Shown here: in pieces, positions 53,357-61,793 of the stretch
How positions within the stretch are numbered: position 1 is the stretch's first letter
Layout: each line of letters begins with the position of its first letter
Assembly (NCBI RefSeq): GCF_000010525.1
Contig: NC_009937.1
Location: 4,469,501-4,533,500 of the forward strand
Source: Azorhizobium caulinodans ORS 571
Lineage (GTDB): Bacteria > Pseudomonadota > Alphaproteobacteria > Rhizobiales > Xanthobacteraceae
Direction of reading: 5' to 3'
DNA: 64,000 nucleotides
Made by a program: the position numbers and the translations under genes
The notes under the pieces: model-generated
Seen by the model: only the letters and a program-made list of their open reading frames with translations
The model's database searches: none
Told to the model about the DNA's origin: nothing

Positions 53357-55114
53357 TCAGTTCGCCTTGTCAGCCATGATGCGGGCCGCAAGATCCTTCA
53401 TGTCCGGCGTCCGGTCGCCGTTGCCCGTGAGCTCGTAAAGCCGGACCTCGCCCCGCGCGTCCGCACGCGGATAGCTGGCGATCAGCCGGAAGCGCTCTGG
53501 GAAGGCCGCGATGGCCTCCTCGAGCTGCCGGTCGTGCGGGAGCGCCTGCGCAGCCGCCGAGGTATCGACGACCACATGGCCGACGCCCACCGCATCGAGC
53601 TGCCGCAGGAGATCCGCCGCATCCTTGGCCAACGGCCGATAGGAGGTTGCGTTCCAGTCGGTGCGCGCCAGCATCTTGGTTCCACGCAGAACGATGATGC
53701 GCCGGGCACGGTCCTGCTGGCCGATGGTGGAGATGAAGGCCCCCTCCCCCATGGCATCGGACCCCACCAGCACCAGCGGATTGTCCGGACGTCCCGCAAG
53801 GAAGGCTTCGGCGGCCGCGCCCATGCCGATGGGGCGCTTCTCCACCGGTGTCATGAGCGCCGGCAGGGCCCCGATGAGCAGCACGAGAGCCGCCACGAGC
53901 CCCTTGAGCGTCGGCCAGCCGGTGGTCAGCATCCCGAGCAGCCCCGTCGCGCCATAGGCCGCAAGCAGGATGAGCGGCGCCACCACGGGGAGCATGTAGC
54001 GCGGGTCGAGGCCCGACGGCATGAGGCAGTGGAAGACGAAGAAGGCGACCGCCAGGGCCACCAGCGCCACCCAGAGATCCGCCTGCGCCCGTCCCCGCCA
54101 GCTCCGGACCACAGCGAGCAGCATGCCGACGCCGGCCAGCAGCAGGAGCAGGCCGCCGAGTGCCGCCGAAAGGCCGTCCGCATAAGTGGCAATGGCGAGA
54201 TCGATAAAGTCCACGCCCGCCTCATACTGGAAGCCGTTCGCCGCCATCTTCGCGGTCATCACCGTCCAGGGGCCGGCGAGCACAAGCACTATGGGCAGCG
54301 GCACCCAGAAGCCCCAGCGCAGCATCAGGCGGAAACGCCCGCCGAGCAGCACCACCAGCGGCGGCAGCAGCGCCAGCGCGGCGGCGGTGCCCTTGGTGAG
54401 GATCGCAATCGAGGCGATGAGGCCGAAGAGTGCCGCCGGCCCAACCCGCTGCGTGCGCAGGAAGCGCGCATAGGCGAGCGTCGCCAGCAGGGCCAGAAAG
54501 GCGACGGGCAGGTCGAGCTGGATCACCAGCATCGCTTGCCGCAGCAGCGGCGCGGCGAGCAGCACCACGCCCACCGCCACGCCCTGAAGCGGCCCAAGCG
54601 CGCGCGCCGCCACCCATCCCGTGGTCACGACCAGCAGCGCCGCGAGCAGCGCCGGCAGGAGCAGCGCCACCGGCGTCGTGGGCGGCAAGGCGAGGAAGAG
54701 ACCGGCCTCCGCGAGATAATAGAGCGGCGGCCAGTGGCCGATCGCCACCTTCGGCAGGTGCAGATAATAGTCGGTGGCGAAGGCGAGCGGATGCTGGGAG
54801 AGGCCGCTGCGCAGATAATCCGCGATCATCAGGCCGCTGATGAAGTGGCTCGCCTCGTCCGCATTGTCGGCGGACATCTCCGCGCCATAGCCGCCGAGGG
54901 CCCGCTGCTGGAGCGCGACCAGCACAAGGACCAGCGCCACGAGAATGAGGAAGAGAAGAACCTTGAGGGCGCGCGCCGCGGCGTTGCCCTTCCCACCTCG
55001 GGCTGCGCCCGTCACGTCCTGCTCCACCACCCGCACGTCCTGCCGCTGCTTCAACCTGAGGGAGACCGCCCGCCCCCGCCACCTCTCTGGCTGGCGCTCG
55101 GCGGTCGCGCTCAT
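53357..55114 (-). CDS. GT39/ArnT-like membrane glycosyltransferase
   Basis: The 585-residue protein has a ~50-residue cytoplasmic leader, about ten membrane helices and a C-terminal soluble domain, as in the dolichyl-phosphate-mannose/ArnT transferase group. The first periplasmic loop carries acidic residues (SADNADEASHFISG) and a conserved aromatic segment (GHWPPLYYLAEAG); ILTKGTAAAL and SGLDPRYMLPVVAPL are also typical. Such enzymes use a polyprenyl-phosphate sugar and modify a protein or lipid in the periplasm. The substrate is unknown. Confidence 0.83.
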   Translation of the reverse strand: MSATAERQPERWRGRAVSLRLKQRQDVRVVEQDVTGAARGGKGNAAARALKVLLFLILVALVLVLVALQQRALGGYGAEMSADNADEASHFISGLMIADYLRSGLSQHPLAFATDYYLHLPKVAIGHWPPLYYLAEAGLFLALPPTTPVALLLPALLAALLVVTTGWVAARALGPLQGVAVGVVLLAAPLLRQAMLVIQLDLPVAFLALLATLAYARFLRTQRVGPAALFGLIASIAILTKGTAAALALLPPLVVLLGGRFRLMLRWGFWVPLPIVLVLAGPWTVMTAKMAANGFQYEAGVDFIDLAIATYADGLSAALGGLLLLLAGVGMLLAVVRSWRGRAQADLWVALVALAVAFFVFHCLMPSGLDPRYMLPVVAPLILLAAYGATGLLGMLTTGWPTLKGLVAALVLLIGALPALMTPVEKRPIGMGAAAEAFLAGRPDNPLVLVGSDAMGEGAFISTIGQQDRARRIIVLRGTKMLARTDWNATSYRPLAKDAADLLRQLDAVGVGHVVVDTSAAAQALPHDRQLEEAIAAFPERFRLIASYPRADARGEVRLYELTGNGDRTPDMKDLAARIMADKAN

Positions 55115-55190
55115 GCCCCGACTTGTAGAGCCAAAAGCCGCAAACCGGAATCGGCAAACACGCCCGCCCGACGTTGCACGGGAGAAACGA

Positions 55191-55219
55191 AAAGGGCGCC
55201 GCGATCTCTCGCGGCGCCC
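55191..55219 (-). terminator. Rho-independent terminator of the aminotransferase gene
   Basis: On the minus strand a perfect 11-bp stem (GGGCGCCGCGA / TCGCGGCGCCC) with a four-base loop is followed by TTTTCGTTTC. It lies 36 bp after the stop at 55255. Confidence 0.9.
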
Positions 55220-55254
55220 CTGAACCTCGTCCTACCCGCCTTCGGCGGCGGAAA

Positions 55255-56427
55255 TCACTTGCCGACGGCGCGACGCACGGCGGCGATGATCTTGTCCTGC
55301 GTCGCCTCATCGAGATAGGCGTGCATGGGCAGGCTGATGACCTCGGCGCAGAGACCCTCGGCCACCGGCAGGCTATCGGCAGCGGCCGGATACTGCGCAT
55401 AGGCCGGCTGGCGGTGCATAGCGATGCGGTAATAGACGGCGGTGGGAATGCCCTCCGCCTGAAGCGCCTTCGCCAGCGCATCGCGCACGCCGGGAGCGAA
55501 GCGCAGCGTGTACTGCGCCCACACGGAGGAAGCGCGCGGATCGACGAAGGGCACGGTGGCGATGTCGGCGAGCGCCTCATTGTAGCGGCGGGCGACCTTT
55601 TCGCGGGCGGCGATCTCGTCCTCGAAGATGGCGAGCTTCTCCAGCAGCACCGCCGCCTGGATGGTGTCGAGGCGCGCGGTCATGCCGATGCGGACATTCT
55701 CATACTTGTCCACGCCCTGGCCGTGCTCGCGCACGCTCTTGAGCACGGCAACGAGGTCGGCATCGTCGGTGAGGATGGCACCGCCGTCGCCGTAGCAGCC
55801 GAGCGGCTTTGCCGGGAAGAAGGAGGTGGCGGTGGCATCGCCGATGGAGCCGGTGCGCTTGTTGTTCCAGGTGCCGCCGAAGCCCTGCGCGGTGTCGCAC
55901 AGCACCTTGAGGCCGTGCCGGGCGGCGATCGGCAGGATCGCGTCATAGTCGGCCGGCTGGCCGAACAGATCGACCGGGATCACCACCTTGGGGGTGAGGC
56001 CCTTTTCCTTGGCGACCGCAATGGCCTGCTCAAGGCTCGCCGGGTCCATGTTGAAGGTATCCGCCTTCACGTCCACGAACACCGGGGTCGCGCCCACCCA
56101 CGGCACCACTTCGGCGGTGGCGCAGAAGGTGAAGGCCGGGCAGAAGACCGCATCGCCCGCGCCGATGCCCCAGGCCATCAGCAGCATGGCCAGCGCATCC
56201 GTGCCGCTGGAGCACGAGACCGCATATTTGGCGCCGGCGAAGGCGGCGAGCTCGGCCTCGAACTTCGTCACTTCCGGCCCGTTCACGAAGCGGCAGCTGT
56301 CCAGCACCGCCTGCACCGCCTGGTCCACCTTCGGTCCGAGACGGGCTTTCTGGGCGGCGAGGTCGATGAAGGGGATGGGCTGGGCGAAAGCCGGCGCCGG
56401 ATGAAGCTGGGCAGCGGTCGAGGTCAT
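55255..56427 (-). CDS. DegT/DnrJ/EryC1-family sugar aminotransferase
   Basis: This PLP enzyme makes an amino sugar from a keto sugar nucleotide. The Schiff-base Lys is in SFFPAKPLGCYGDGGAILTD; other landmarks are SCSSGTDALAMLLMAWGIGA, DTAQGFGGTW and EHGQGVDKYENVRIGMTARL. Length is 390 residues. The downstream order from the upstream gene (a Gfo/Idh oxidoreductase) is like the wbpB-wbpE pair of 2,3-diamino-uronic acid synthesis, where a C3 keto group is aminated. The exact sugar is not certain. Confidence 0.9.
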   Translation of the reverse strand: MTSTAAQLHPAPAFAQPIPFIDLAAQKARLGPKVDQAVQAVLDSCRFVNGPEVTKFEAELAAFAGAKYAVSCSSGTDALAMLLMAWGIGAGDAVFCPAFTFCATAEVVPWVGATPVFVDVKADTFNMDPASLEQAIAVAKEKGLTPKVVIPVDLFGQPADYDAILPIAARHGLKVLCDTAQGFGGTWNNKRTGSIGDATATSFFPAKPLGCYGDGGAILTDDADLVAVLKSVREHGQGVDKYENVRIGMTARLDTIQAAVLLEKLAIFEDEIAAREKVARRYNEALADIATVPFVDPRASSVWAQYTLRFAPGVRDALAKALQAEGIPTAVYYRIAMHRQPAYAQYPAAADSLPVAEGLCAEVISLPMHAYLDEATQDKIIAAVRRAVGK

Positions 56428-56525
56428 GGGCACACGTTCCTGGCAGGCCGCGCGCAGAGGCGCGGGGCGATCGGCATGGACAAGCGGAGCCGAAGGCCCC
56501 GCGTCTGGTATGAAGGCGCCCGGCC

Positions 56526-57515
56526 TCAGCCGGCGCGCCGCACCTTGGCGCGGGCGGCCGCCTCCACCCGCTCGGTGAGGCAGGAGATGGCGATCTCCAG
56601 GCTCGCAACGCCCTCCTCGCCCGACACCGGCGGCGTGCCGCCCGTGCGGACCGCATCGAGGAAGTGCGTGAGTTCGGTGCGCAGGGGCTCCGCATAGGCC
56701 ACGGGAAGATGGCGCATGGAATAGGAGCCGTCCGGGCGATAGTCGAAGCACTCGGTCACCTGCCGGGTCAGCAGGTCACCGATGACGTATTTCTTGCGGG
56801 TGGCCACATGCACCGTGCGCGCCTTGAAGGGCGTCAGCCAGTTGGTGTTGATATGGGCCAGCACGCCGGAGGCGGTGCGGAACTGGAGCAACGCGATGTC
56901 CTCGCGCTCGGCCATGGCGCTGGAGGTCTGCGGCTGCACCTCGACGATGTCCGAGCCGGTGAACCAGCGGATGAGGTCGATGTCATGCACGGCGAGGTCG
57001 ATGACCACGCCCACGTTCGACATGCGCGGCGGGAACGGACCGACGCGGGTGATGGCGATGGAGAGGAGTTCCTCGCCCTCGATGGCCTTCTTCACCGCCT
57101 GCACGGCGGGATTGAAGCGCTCCACATGGCCGACCATGAGCGTCACGCCCTTGGCCCTGGCGGCGGCAACGATCTCGCGCCCCTGCTCCACGGTGGAGGC
57201 CACCGGCTTTTCCACCAGCACCGAGCAGCCGGCATTGATGACATCGAGCGCCACGGAATGGTGGAGATGGGTCGGGGCGGCGACGATCACCGCATCGAGA
57301 CCCAGTTCCAGCAGACCGTGATGATCGCTCACCGCCTGACAGCCGAGCACCTCGGCCACGCGGCCGGCCTGCGCCGTGTCCGGATCGGCCACCGCCACCA
57401 GCTCCGCACCTGGCAGTTCCGCCAGAACGCGGGCGTGGTTGGAGCCCATGATGCCAATGCCGGTGACGCCGACGCGAAGGGGACGCGCCACGGAGGCCGC
57501 CGAATCACGAGCCAT
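56526..57515 (-). CDS. Gfo/Idh/MocA-family sugar dehydrogenase
   Basis: The 329-residue NAD(P)-dependent oxidoreductase has the Rossmann motif VGVTGIGIMGSNHARVLAEL, the signature SVLVEKPVAST with catalytic Lys, and the C-terminal sheet residues DLAVHDIDLIRWFTG (with conserved Asp-x3-His). It is followed on the same strand by the DegT-type aminotransferase after ~100 bp, so the two probably act in sequence: oxidation of a nucleotide sugar, then transamination. Confidence 0.9.
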   Translation of the reverse strand: MARDSAASVARPLRVGVTGIGIMGSNHARVLAELPGAELVAVADPDTAQAGRVAEVLGCQAVSDHHGLLELGLDAVIVAAPTHLHHSVALDVINAGCSVLVEKPVASTVEQGREIVAAARAKGVTLMVGHVERFNPAVQAVKKAIEGEELLSIAITRVGPFPPRMSNVGVVIDLAVHDIDLIRWFTGSDIVEVQPQTSSAMAEREDIALLQFRTASGVLAHINTNWLTPFKARTVHVATRKKYVIGDLLTRQVTECFDYRPDGSYSMRHLPVAYAEPLRTELTHFLDAVRTGGTPPVSGEEGVASLEIAISCLTERVEAAARAKVRRAG

Positions 57516-57671
57516 TTCAGCCCTCTTGCCTACTGAACTTCGGCTGCGCTCCTATCATGGGGGGGCGGGCCAAAGCGAGGCGCCACATCAATTCCGCGAC
57601 GTTTCGCCGTTCAAGAATTACGTCCGCGTGTTACCGCGCCGCCACAAGCGGGCCGGATCCTGCGGGAAAGC

Positions 57672-57699
57672 AAAAGGGGCGCGGCTCGCGCCACGCCCC
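57672..57699 (-). terminator. Rho-independent terminator of the first porin gene
   Basis: On the minus strand GGGGCGTGGC / GCCGCGCCCC (10 pairs with one G-T) closes a GCGA loop and is followed by TTTTGCTTT. It lies ~60 bp after the stop at 57758. Confidence 0.88.
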
Positions 57700-57757
57700 C
57701 TCATCACGACCCCCGTCGCGCCGGACGCGGGACCTGCCCGCGTGCTGTTCCGATGCG

Positions 57758-58393
57758 TCAGAACTTGTAGTTGACGCCGAGCCGCGCCGTTGACGCGGCG
57801 ACCCCGGCCTCGCCGAGCGCCTTGTAATCGGCCTTGCCGAGATCGGTGTAGAGATACTCGGCGCGGGCGGTCCAATTGTTGGTGAGGGCGTATTCCACGC
57901 CGCCGCCCACCGTCCAGCCCGTGAGGGTCTGGGACTGGCTCGTGCCGAAGTCGGTGATCTTGTTGTTGCCCCAGGCAAAGCCGCCGGTGACATAGGGCAG
58001 CACGCGGTCCACCGCATACCCCAGACGGGCGCGGACGGTGCCGAAGGATTCGAGCTTGCTGGACACCGGGCCGTTGCCGGCGCTGATGCCGCCGCCCTGC
58101 ACGTCCGCCTCGAGGCCCACCAGCATGTTGTTCTGGAACTGGTAGTTGTAGCCGACCTGACCGCCGCCGAACCATCCGTCGGGATCGAGGCCGAGCGCAT
58201 CCGCGCTGCCCTTGCCCGAGCCCCACGCATAGCCGGTGTTGGCGCCGATATAGAATCCCGTCCAGGAGAAGACCGGCGGCGCACTCACGGCGCTCGCCGG
58301 CATCGCGGGGGCCGGCCGGGACAGATCGGCCGCCATGGCGGGCGCAGCGAACAGCAGGCTCGCCAGCGCTCCCGTGACCAGAACCGATTTCAT
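57758..58393 (-). CDS. Omp25/31-like outer-membrane beta-barrel protein (paralogue 1)
   Basis: A ~211-residue small porin-like protein. A Sec signal (LASLLFAAPAMA) is cut before ADLSRPAP. The mature part has the family hallmarks FSWTGFYIGANTGYAWGSG, QVGYNYQFQNNMLVGLEADV, GTVRARLGYAVDRVLPYVTG and a C-terminal aromatic end (LGVNYKF) recognised by the BAM machinery. A GTG directly before the ATG is an alternative start; AAGGG precedes both. It is the last of three tandem paralogues, each with its own regulatory region. Confidence 0.92.
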   Translation of the reverse strand: MKSVLVTGALASLLFAAPAMAADLSRPAPAMPASAVSAPPVFSWTGFYIGANTGYAWGSGKGSADALGLDPDGWFGGGQVGYNYQFQNNMLVGLEADVQGGGISAGNGPVSSKLESFGTVRARLGYAVDRVLPYVTGGFAWGNNKITDFGTSQSQTLTGWTVGGGVEYALTNNWTARAEYLYTDLGKADYKALGEAGVAASTARLGVNYKF

Positions 58394-58559
58394 CACGCTC
58401 TACCCTTCACTTGAAAACCCATTTCCCTTCGTATCGCCCGCGAGACGGGCGAGGGCATGGCACGGTGTGGGCAAAGCGATGGCAGGGGGCAGATGGCCGA
58501 ATAGCGGCAGCGCGGACGTGGCGGTGCCTTAGATAGCGGACCCGAGAGGTAAGGCGCGC

Positions 58560-58587
58560 GATATCGGCAACACCTGTTGCATATCGG
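58560..58587. promoter_or_regulatory. Dyad upstream of porin paralogue 1
   Basis: Imperfect symmetry: CGATAT, two extra bases, GCAACA, a CC centre, TGTTGC, ATATCG. It is ~170 bp before the paralogue 1 start and downstream of the terminator of paralogue 2 in transcription order. It could be an operator or an RNA stem. The rest of the 335-bp gap (58394-58728) holds only that terminator. Confidence 0.4.
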
Positions 58588-58676
58588 CCGAAAGGGGTGG
58601 CAGCACCTTACGGCAGCCAGGGAACCTCCGGCGCGCCCCGGGGAAAGCGAGGACCAAATGCGGCAGAGTCGGGGCA

Positions 58677-58706
58677 ATAAAAAACCCCGGGCTTTCGCCC
58701 GGGGTT
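58677..58706 (-). terminator. Rho-independent terminator of the second porin gene
   Basis: On the minus strand AACCCCGGGC / GCCCGGGGTT (10 bp, GAAA loop) is followed by a run of six T and ATTG. It lies 23 bp after the stop at 58729. Confidence 0.95.
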
Positions 58707-58728
58707 CTCGTCACCGGAAAGGTCCGGA

Positions 58729-59427
58729 TCAGAACTTGTAGTTCACGCGAGCGCGCAGGACGCTCATGTTGAACGAGGTGTCCAGCGAGGTCAGGTTCGG
58801 GAACAGGTAGTTGTTGCCACCCAGATCCACGTACAGGTACTCGAGGCCAGCCGTGATGTTGTTGGTGACGGCGTACTCGAAGCCCGCGCCGATGGTCCAG
58901 CCCCAGTTCGTGGAGGAGGTGCCGACACCGTAGATGTTGCCGTAGTCGACATGGCCCCAAGCCGCACCACCGGTGATGTAGGGCAGGAACTTGTCGAAGG
59001 CGTAGCCGAGACGGGCGCGGACGGTGCCGAAGTAGTCGAGCGAGCCGTTGATCGTCTGGCCGGCGAGCGGGCCGTTCACGGCGACGCCGGAGCTGCCGAT
59101 GCCGGTCCAGTCGATGTCAGCTTCGATGCCGACCACGACGTTGTTGGCGAACTGGTAGTTGTAGCCGATCTGGCCACCGCCCAGCCAGTCGTCCTGACCG
59201 CCGACGGAGTAGCTGTAGGGCAGGCCCGTGCGGGTGTTGCCGTGGAAGTCCGTGGAGCCCCAGGCGTAACCGACGTTGGCGCCGATGTAGAAGCCGGTCC
59301 AGGAGAACACGGGCACGACCGGCGCAATGGCCTTGACGGGGTACTTGGTGGCGAGGTCAGCCGCAGAGGCGGCGCCGCAGCCGAGGAGAGCCAGGGCCGA
59401 CACCCCGGCGAGAGCGCGCTTCAACAT
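58729..59427 (-). CDS. Omp25/31-like outer-membrane beta-barrel protein (paralogue 2)
   Basis: The 232-residue product has a signal peptide (LAGVSALALLGCGAASA, cut before ADLATKYP), then FSWTGFYIGANVGYAWGSTD, QIGYNYQFANNVVVGIEADI, GTVRARLGYAFDKFLPYITG and a C-terminal RARVNYKF. The Cys in the signal peptide is not in a good lipobox. The ATG follows AAGGTG; its own strong terminator suggests high expression. It is closely similar to paralogues 1 and 3. Confidence 0.94.
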   Translation of the reverse strand: MLKRALAGVSALALLGCGAASAADLATKYPVKAIAPVVPVFSWTGFYIGANVGYAWGSTDFHGNTRTGLPYSYSVGGQDDWLGGGQIGYNYQFANNVVVGIEADIDWTGIGSSGVAVNGPLAGQTINGSLDYFGTVRARLGYAFDKFLPYITGGAAWGHVDYGNIYGVGTSSTNWGWTIGAGFEYAVTNNITAGLEYLYVDLGGNNYLFPNLTSLDTSFNMSVLRARVNYKF

Positions 59428-59638
59428 GGGAACACCTTTTGTGTTTTTCGACGAAGAACCAGTGAGGCGGACCATACATCGGGTTCGCCGCCCCGTCTGT
59501 CACCCTAGCGCAACACCTCCTTTTGAAAGCACGGCAAAATTGCGGCAGGGGTTCCAGATCGCGACACAATTGCAGCCGACGCCACGAAAAAAGCCTTCTG
59601 TTTTCAAGATTTCCGCGGCGTCGACTGACGTTAAGAGA

Positions 59639-60247
59639 CTAGAAACGATAGTTCACACCTGCGCGAAGAACGCTTGTGTCATAGCTCACGTTGGTGGGGC
59701 CGACCCAGGTGCCATAGGTCGAGTTGCCTAGATCGACGTACATATATTCTGCACGCGCGCTCCAATTGCGGTCGATTGCATATTCCGCACCGGCACCCAG
59801 AGCCCAGCCGTAGGAGGTCTGGCTGTTGCTGAGACCGAACACCTGGTAGGAGCCCTTGCCATAGGCGAAGCCGGCGGTGCCGTAGATGAGGACGCGGTCG
59901 AAGGCGAAGCCCGCGCGGGCCCGCACCGTGCCGATATAGTCTTGGCTGTAATTGCCGTCGTTCATGCCGGCCCAGTCGAAGTCGGTCTCGAGACCGAGCA
60001 CGATGGGCGATCCGGCCATCTGAAGATTGTAGCCGGCCTGCAGGCCGCCCAGGAATCCCTTCGGGGAATCGGCGCCCGCCGAGCCCCAGCCGTAGCCGAT
60101 GTTTCCGCCGACGTAGAATCCGGTCCAGGAGGCAGGCGCGGCCGCCGCCGGTGCATAGCCATAGCTGTTGCCGTAGCTGAGATCGGCTGCCGCCACGGGG
60201 CTCGCCGCCAGCGTCGCGGCCAAGGCCGCGATGATGCGGGTCTTCAT
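59639..60247 (-). CDS. Omp25/31-like outer-membrane beta-barrel protein (paralogue 3)
   Basis: The 202-residue product has a signal peptide (AALAATLAASPVAA, cut before ADLSYGNS), a Tyr/Gly/Ala linker, ASWTGFYVGGNIGYGWGS, LQAGYNLQMAGSPIVLGLET and a C-terminal LRAGVNYRF. The ATG follows a perfect GGAGAG site. The downstream end and the 211-bp gap to paralogue 2 are richer in A+T than the surroundings. No clear terminator is visible after the stop. Confidence 0.93.
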   Translation of the reverse strand: MKTRIIAALAATLAASPVAAADLSYGNSYGYAPAAAAPASWTGFYVGGNIGYGWGSAGADSPKGFLGGLQAGYNLQMAGSPIVLGLETDFDWAGMNDGNYSQDYIGTVRARAGFAFDRVLIYGTAGFAYGKGSYQVFGLSNSQTSYGWALGAGAEYAIDRNWSARAEYMYVDLGNSTYGTWVGPTNVSYDTSVLRAGVNYRF

Positions 60248-60364
60248 GGAACTCTCCTCATTGCGGACGGGAGGGGGTCGTCCCGCCTTGCAGCGAGTAA
60301 GGCTTCCAAAGGCAAAGGAAGTGTCGCCGCTCCGCTTCGGCCTGCGAAGCTGGTGAAGAGAGTC

Positions 60365-61786
60365 TTAAGCGGCCGCGCCGCCGTTGCCTGCCAGCGAGTC
60401 GGCGAGCGCGGCGGTGCGCGCCTCGACGATCATGTCCACCCTCTGGGCCAGCGCCGGGTGGCGCTCCAGCAGGCGCTCCATGGCGGTCACCGGCACTTCC
60501 AGCAGATGAACCTCGCTCTCCGCGAGAACCTCCACGGACGAGGGCGTGCCGCGGAAGGCATCACGGGTGGCATAGAGCGCGCCATCCGCGAGGCGCTCCA
60601 CCACCCCGCCGGCCGGCAGGCTCACCCGCGCCGCGCCGGACAGCAGCACCAGGAAATAGGGGGCCGCCTCCCCCGCCCGCAGGATGATCTCGCCCGCCGC
60701 ATAGAGGCGCAGGCGCGCGTCCACCGCCACGACACGCAGGTCGTCGCTCACCGCACCGAAAGCGCCGGTGCCGGCGAGCGCCGCAAGACGGGTCTGCGGG
60801 GTGTCGGTGCCATAAAGCTCTTCCGCGCTCACGCCCTCGGCCACGGAGACGCCGTGGCGCTGGCCGACGTACCAGAGCCGGTGCAGGAAGGCGTCGCGCG
60901 CCTTCACCACCTGGCTGGCATCGGCCACCGGGAAGGACACGCCATAGACGATGGCCGTGCCGCCCAGTTGCTTGACGCGGCAGGCAACGGCATTGGCGTC
61001 GAGCAATTGCGGCACGTCCCGTGCCGCCTCCAGCAGGAGGGCCTTGGCTTCCGCCGGCGCGGTGCCGGGCGGCAGGGACACGTCGGTTGCGACCGACACC
61101 GACTGCCGGGCGCGGGTGATGCGAAGCGAAGCGCTGGACATGTTGGCGCTCGGCACCACGATGCGCTCCCCGGAGAGGGTCTCCACCGTGATGGCCCGCC
61201 AGTCGATCTGCACCACCTTGGCCGGCGTGCCGTCGATCTGCAGCCAATCGCCGAGATTGAAGTGGCGGCCGGAGAAGACGATCACGCCCGCCACGAGCCC
61301 GCCGATGACGTTCTGAAGCGCGAGGCCCAGCACCACCGAGCCGATGCCGAGCGCCCCGAGCAGGCTGCCGAGGTCCACGTCCCAGATGGTGGACACGATG
61401 ATGGCCGCGCCGATGGCCACCACCGCGGACGAGCCGAGCTCATAGAACAGGCGCGGTGCCGGCAGGCGCCCCACGGTCTCGCTGAAGGCGATGATGAGGC
61501 TCTGGAGGATGGTGAAGACGGCGTGCAGCAGCAGGATGCCCACCGCCGTGTCCACGATCTTCACCGTCAGGCCCTCGGGCGGCAAGTGCAGCAGTTCGTG
61601 GACGATGATCCAGACGGCGCCTGCCGGCACCACGATCATCTGCAGTGCCTTGATCGGCCGGCGCGCCGCCGAGTCCGGCCCGGCGAAACGCCGCGTCAGC
61701 TCGATGAGAAGAACCGTGAGGAGCGGAAAGCCGAGGACGATCAGGATCGTCCACGGCACCTCTTGGGCGATCTGCGCGCTGAGCAT
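60365..61786 (-). CDS. MscS-type channel with a degenerate cyclic-nucleotide-binding domain
   Basis: The 473-residue protein has about four membrane helices. The MscS pore helix and beta domain follow (DLGSLLGALGIGSVVLGLAL, QNVIGGLVAGVIVFSGRHFN, GDWLQIDGTPAKVVQIDWRA, VVPSANMSSASLRITR). A C-terminal cNMP-binding fold (about residues 330-460) shows YFLVLLSGAARVSLPAGGVV. The phosphate-binding cassette, normally FGE...PRxA, reads YATRDAFRGTPSSVEV here, without the Glu and Arg that hold the nucleotide. The ATG follows GAGG, 7 bp after the cyclase-like gene's stop. Confidence 0.9.
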   Translation of the reverse strand: MLSAQIAQEVPWTILIVLGFPLLTVLLIELTRRFAGPDSAARRPIKALQMIVVPAGAVWIIVHELLHLPPEGLTVKIVDTAVGILLLHAVFTILQSLIIAFSETVGRLPAPRLFYELGSSAVVAIGAAIIVSTIWDVDLGSLLGALGIGSVVLGLALQNVIGGLVAGVIVFSGRHFNLGDWLQIDGTPAKVVQIDWRAITVETLSGERIVVPSANMSSASLRITRARQSVSVATDVSLPPGTAPAEAKALLLEAARDVPQLLDANAVACRVKQLGGTAIVYGVSFPVADASQVVKARDAFLHRLWYVGQRHGVSVAEGVSAEELYGTDTPQTRLAALAGTGAFGAVSDDLRVVAVDARLRLYAAGEIILRAGEAAPYFLVLLSGAARVSLPAGGVVERLADGALYATRDAFRGTPSSVEVLAESEVHLLEVPVTAMERLLERHPALAQRVDMIVEARTAALADSLAGNGGAAA

Positions 61787-61793
61787 CGCCGCC

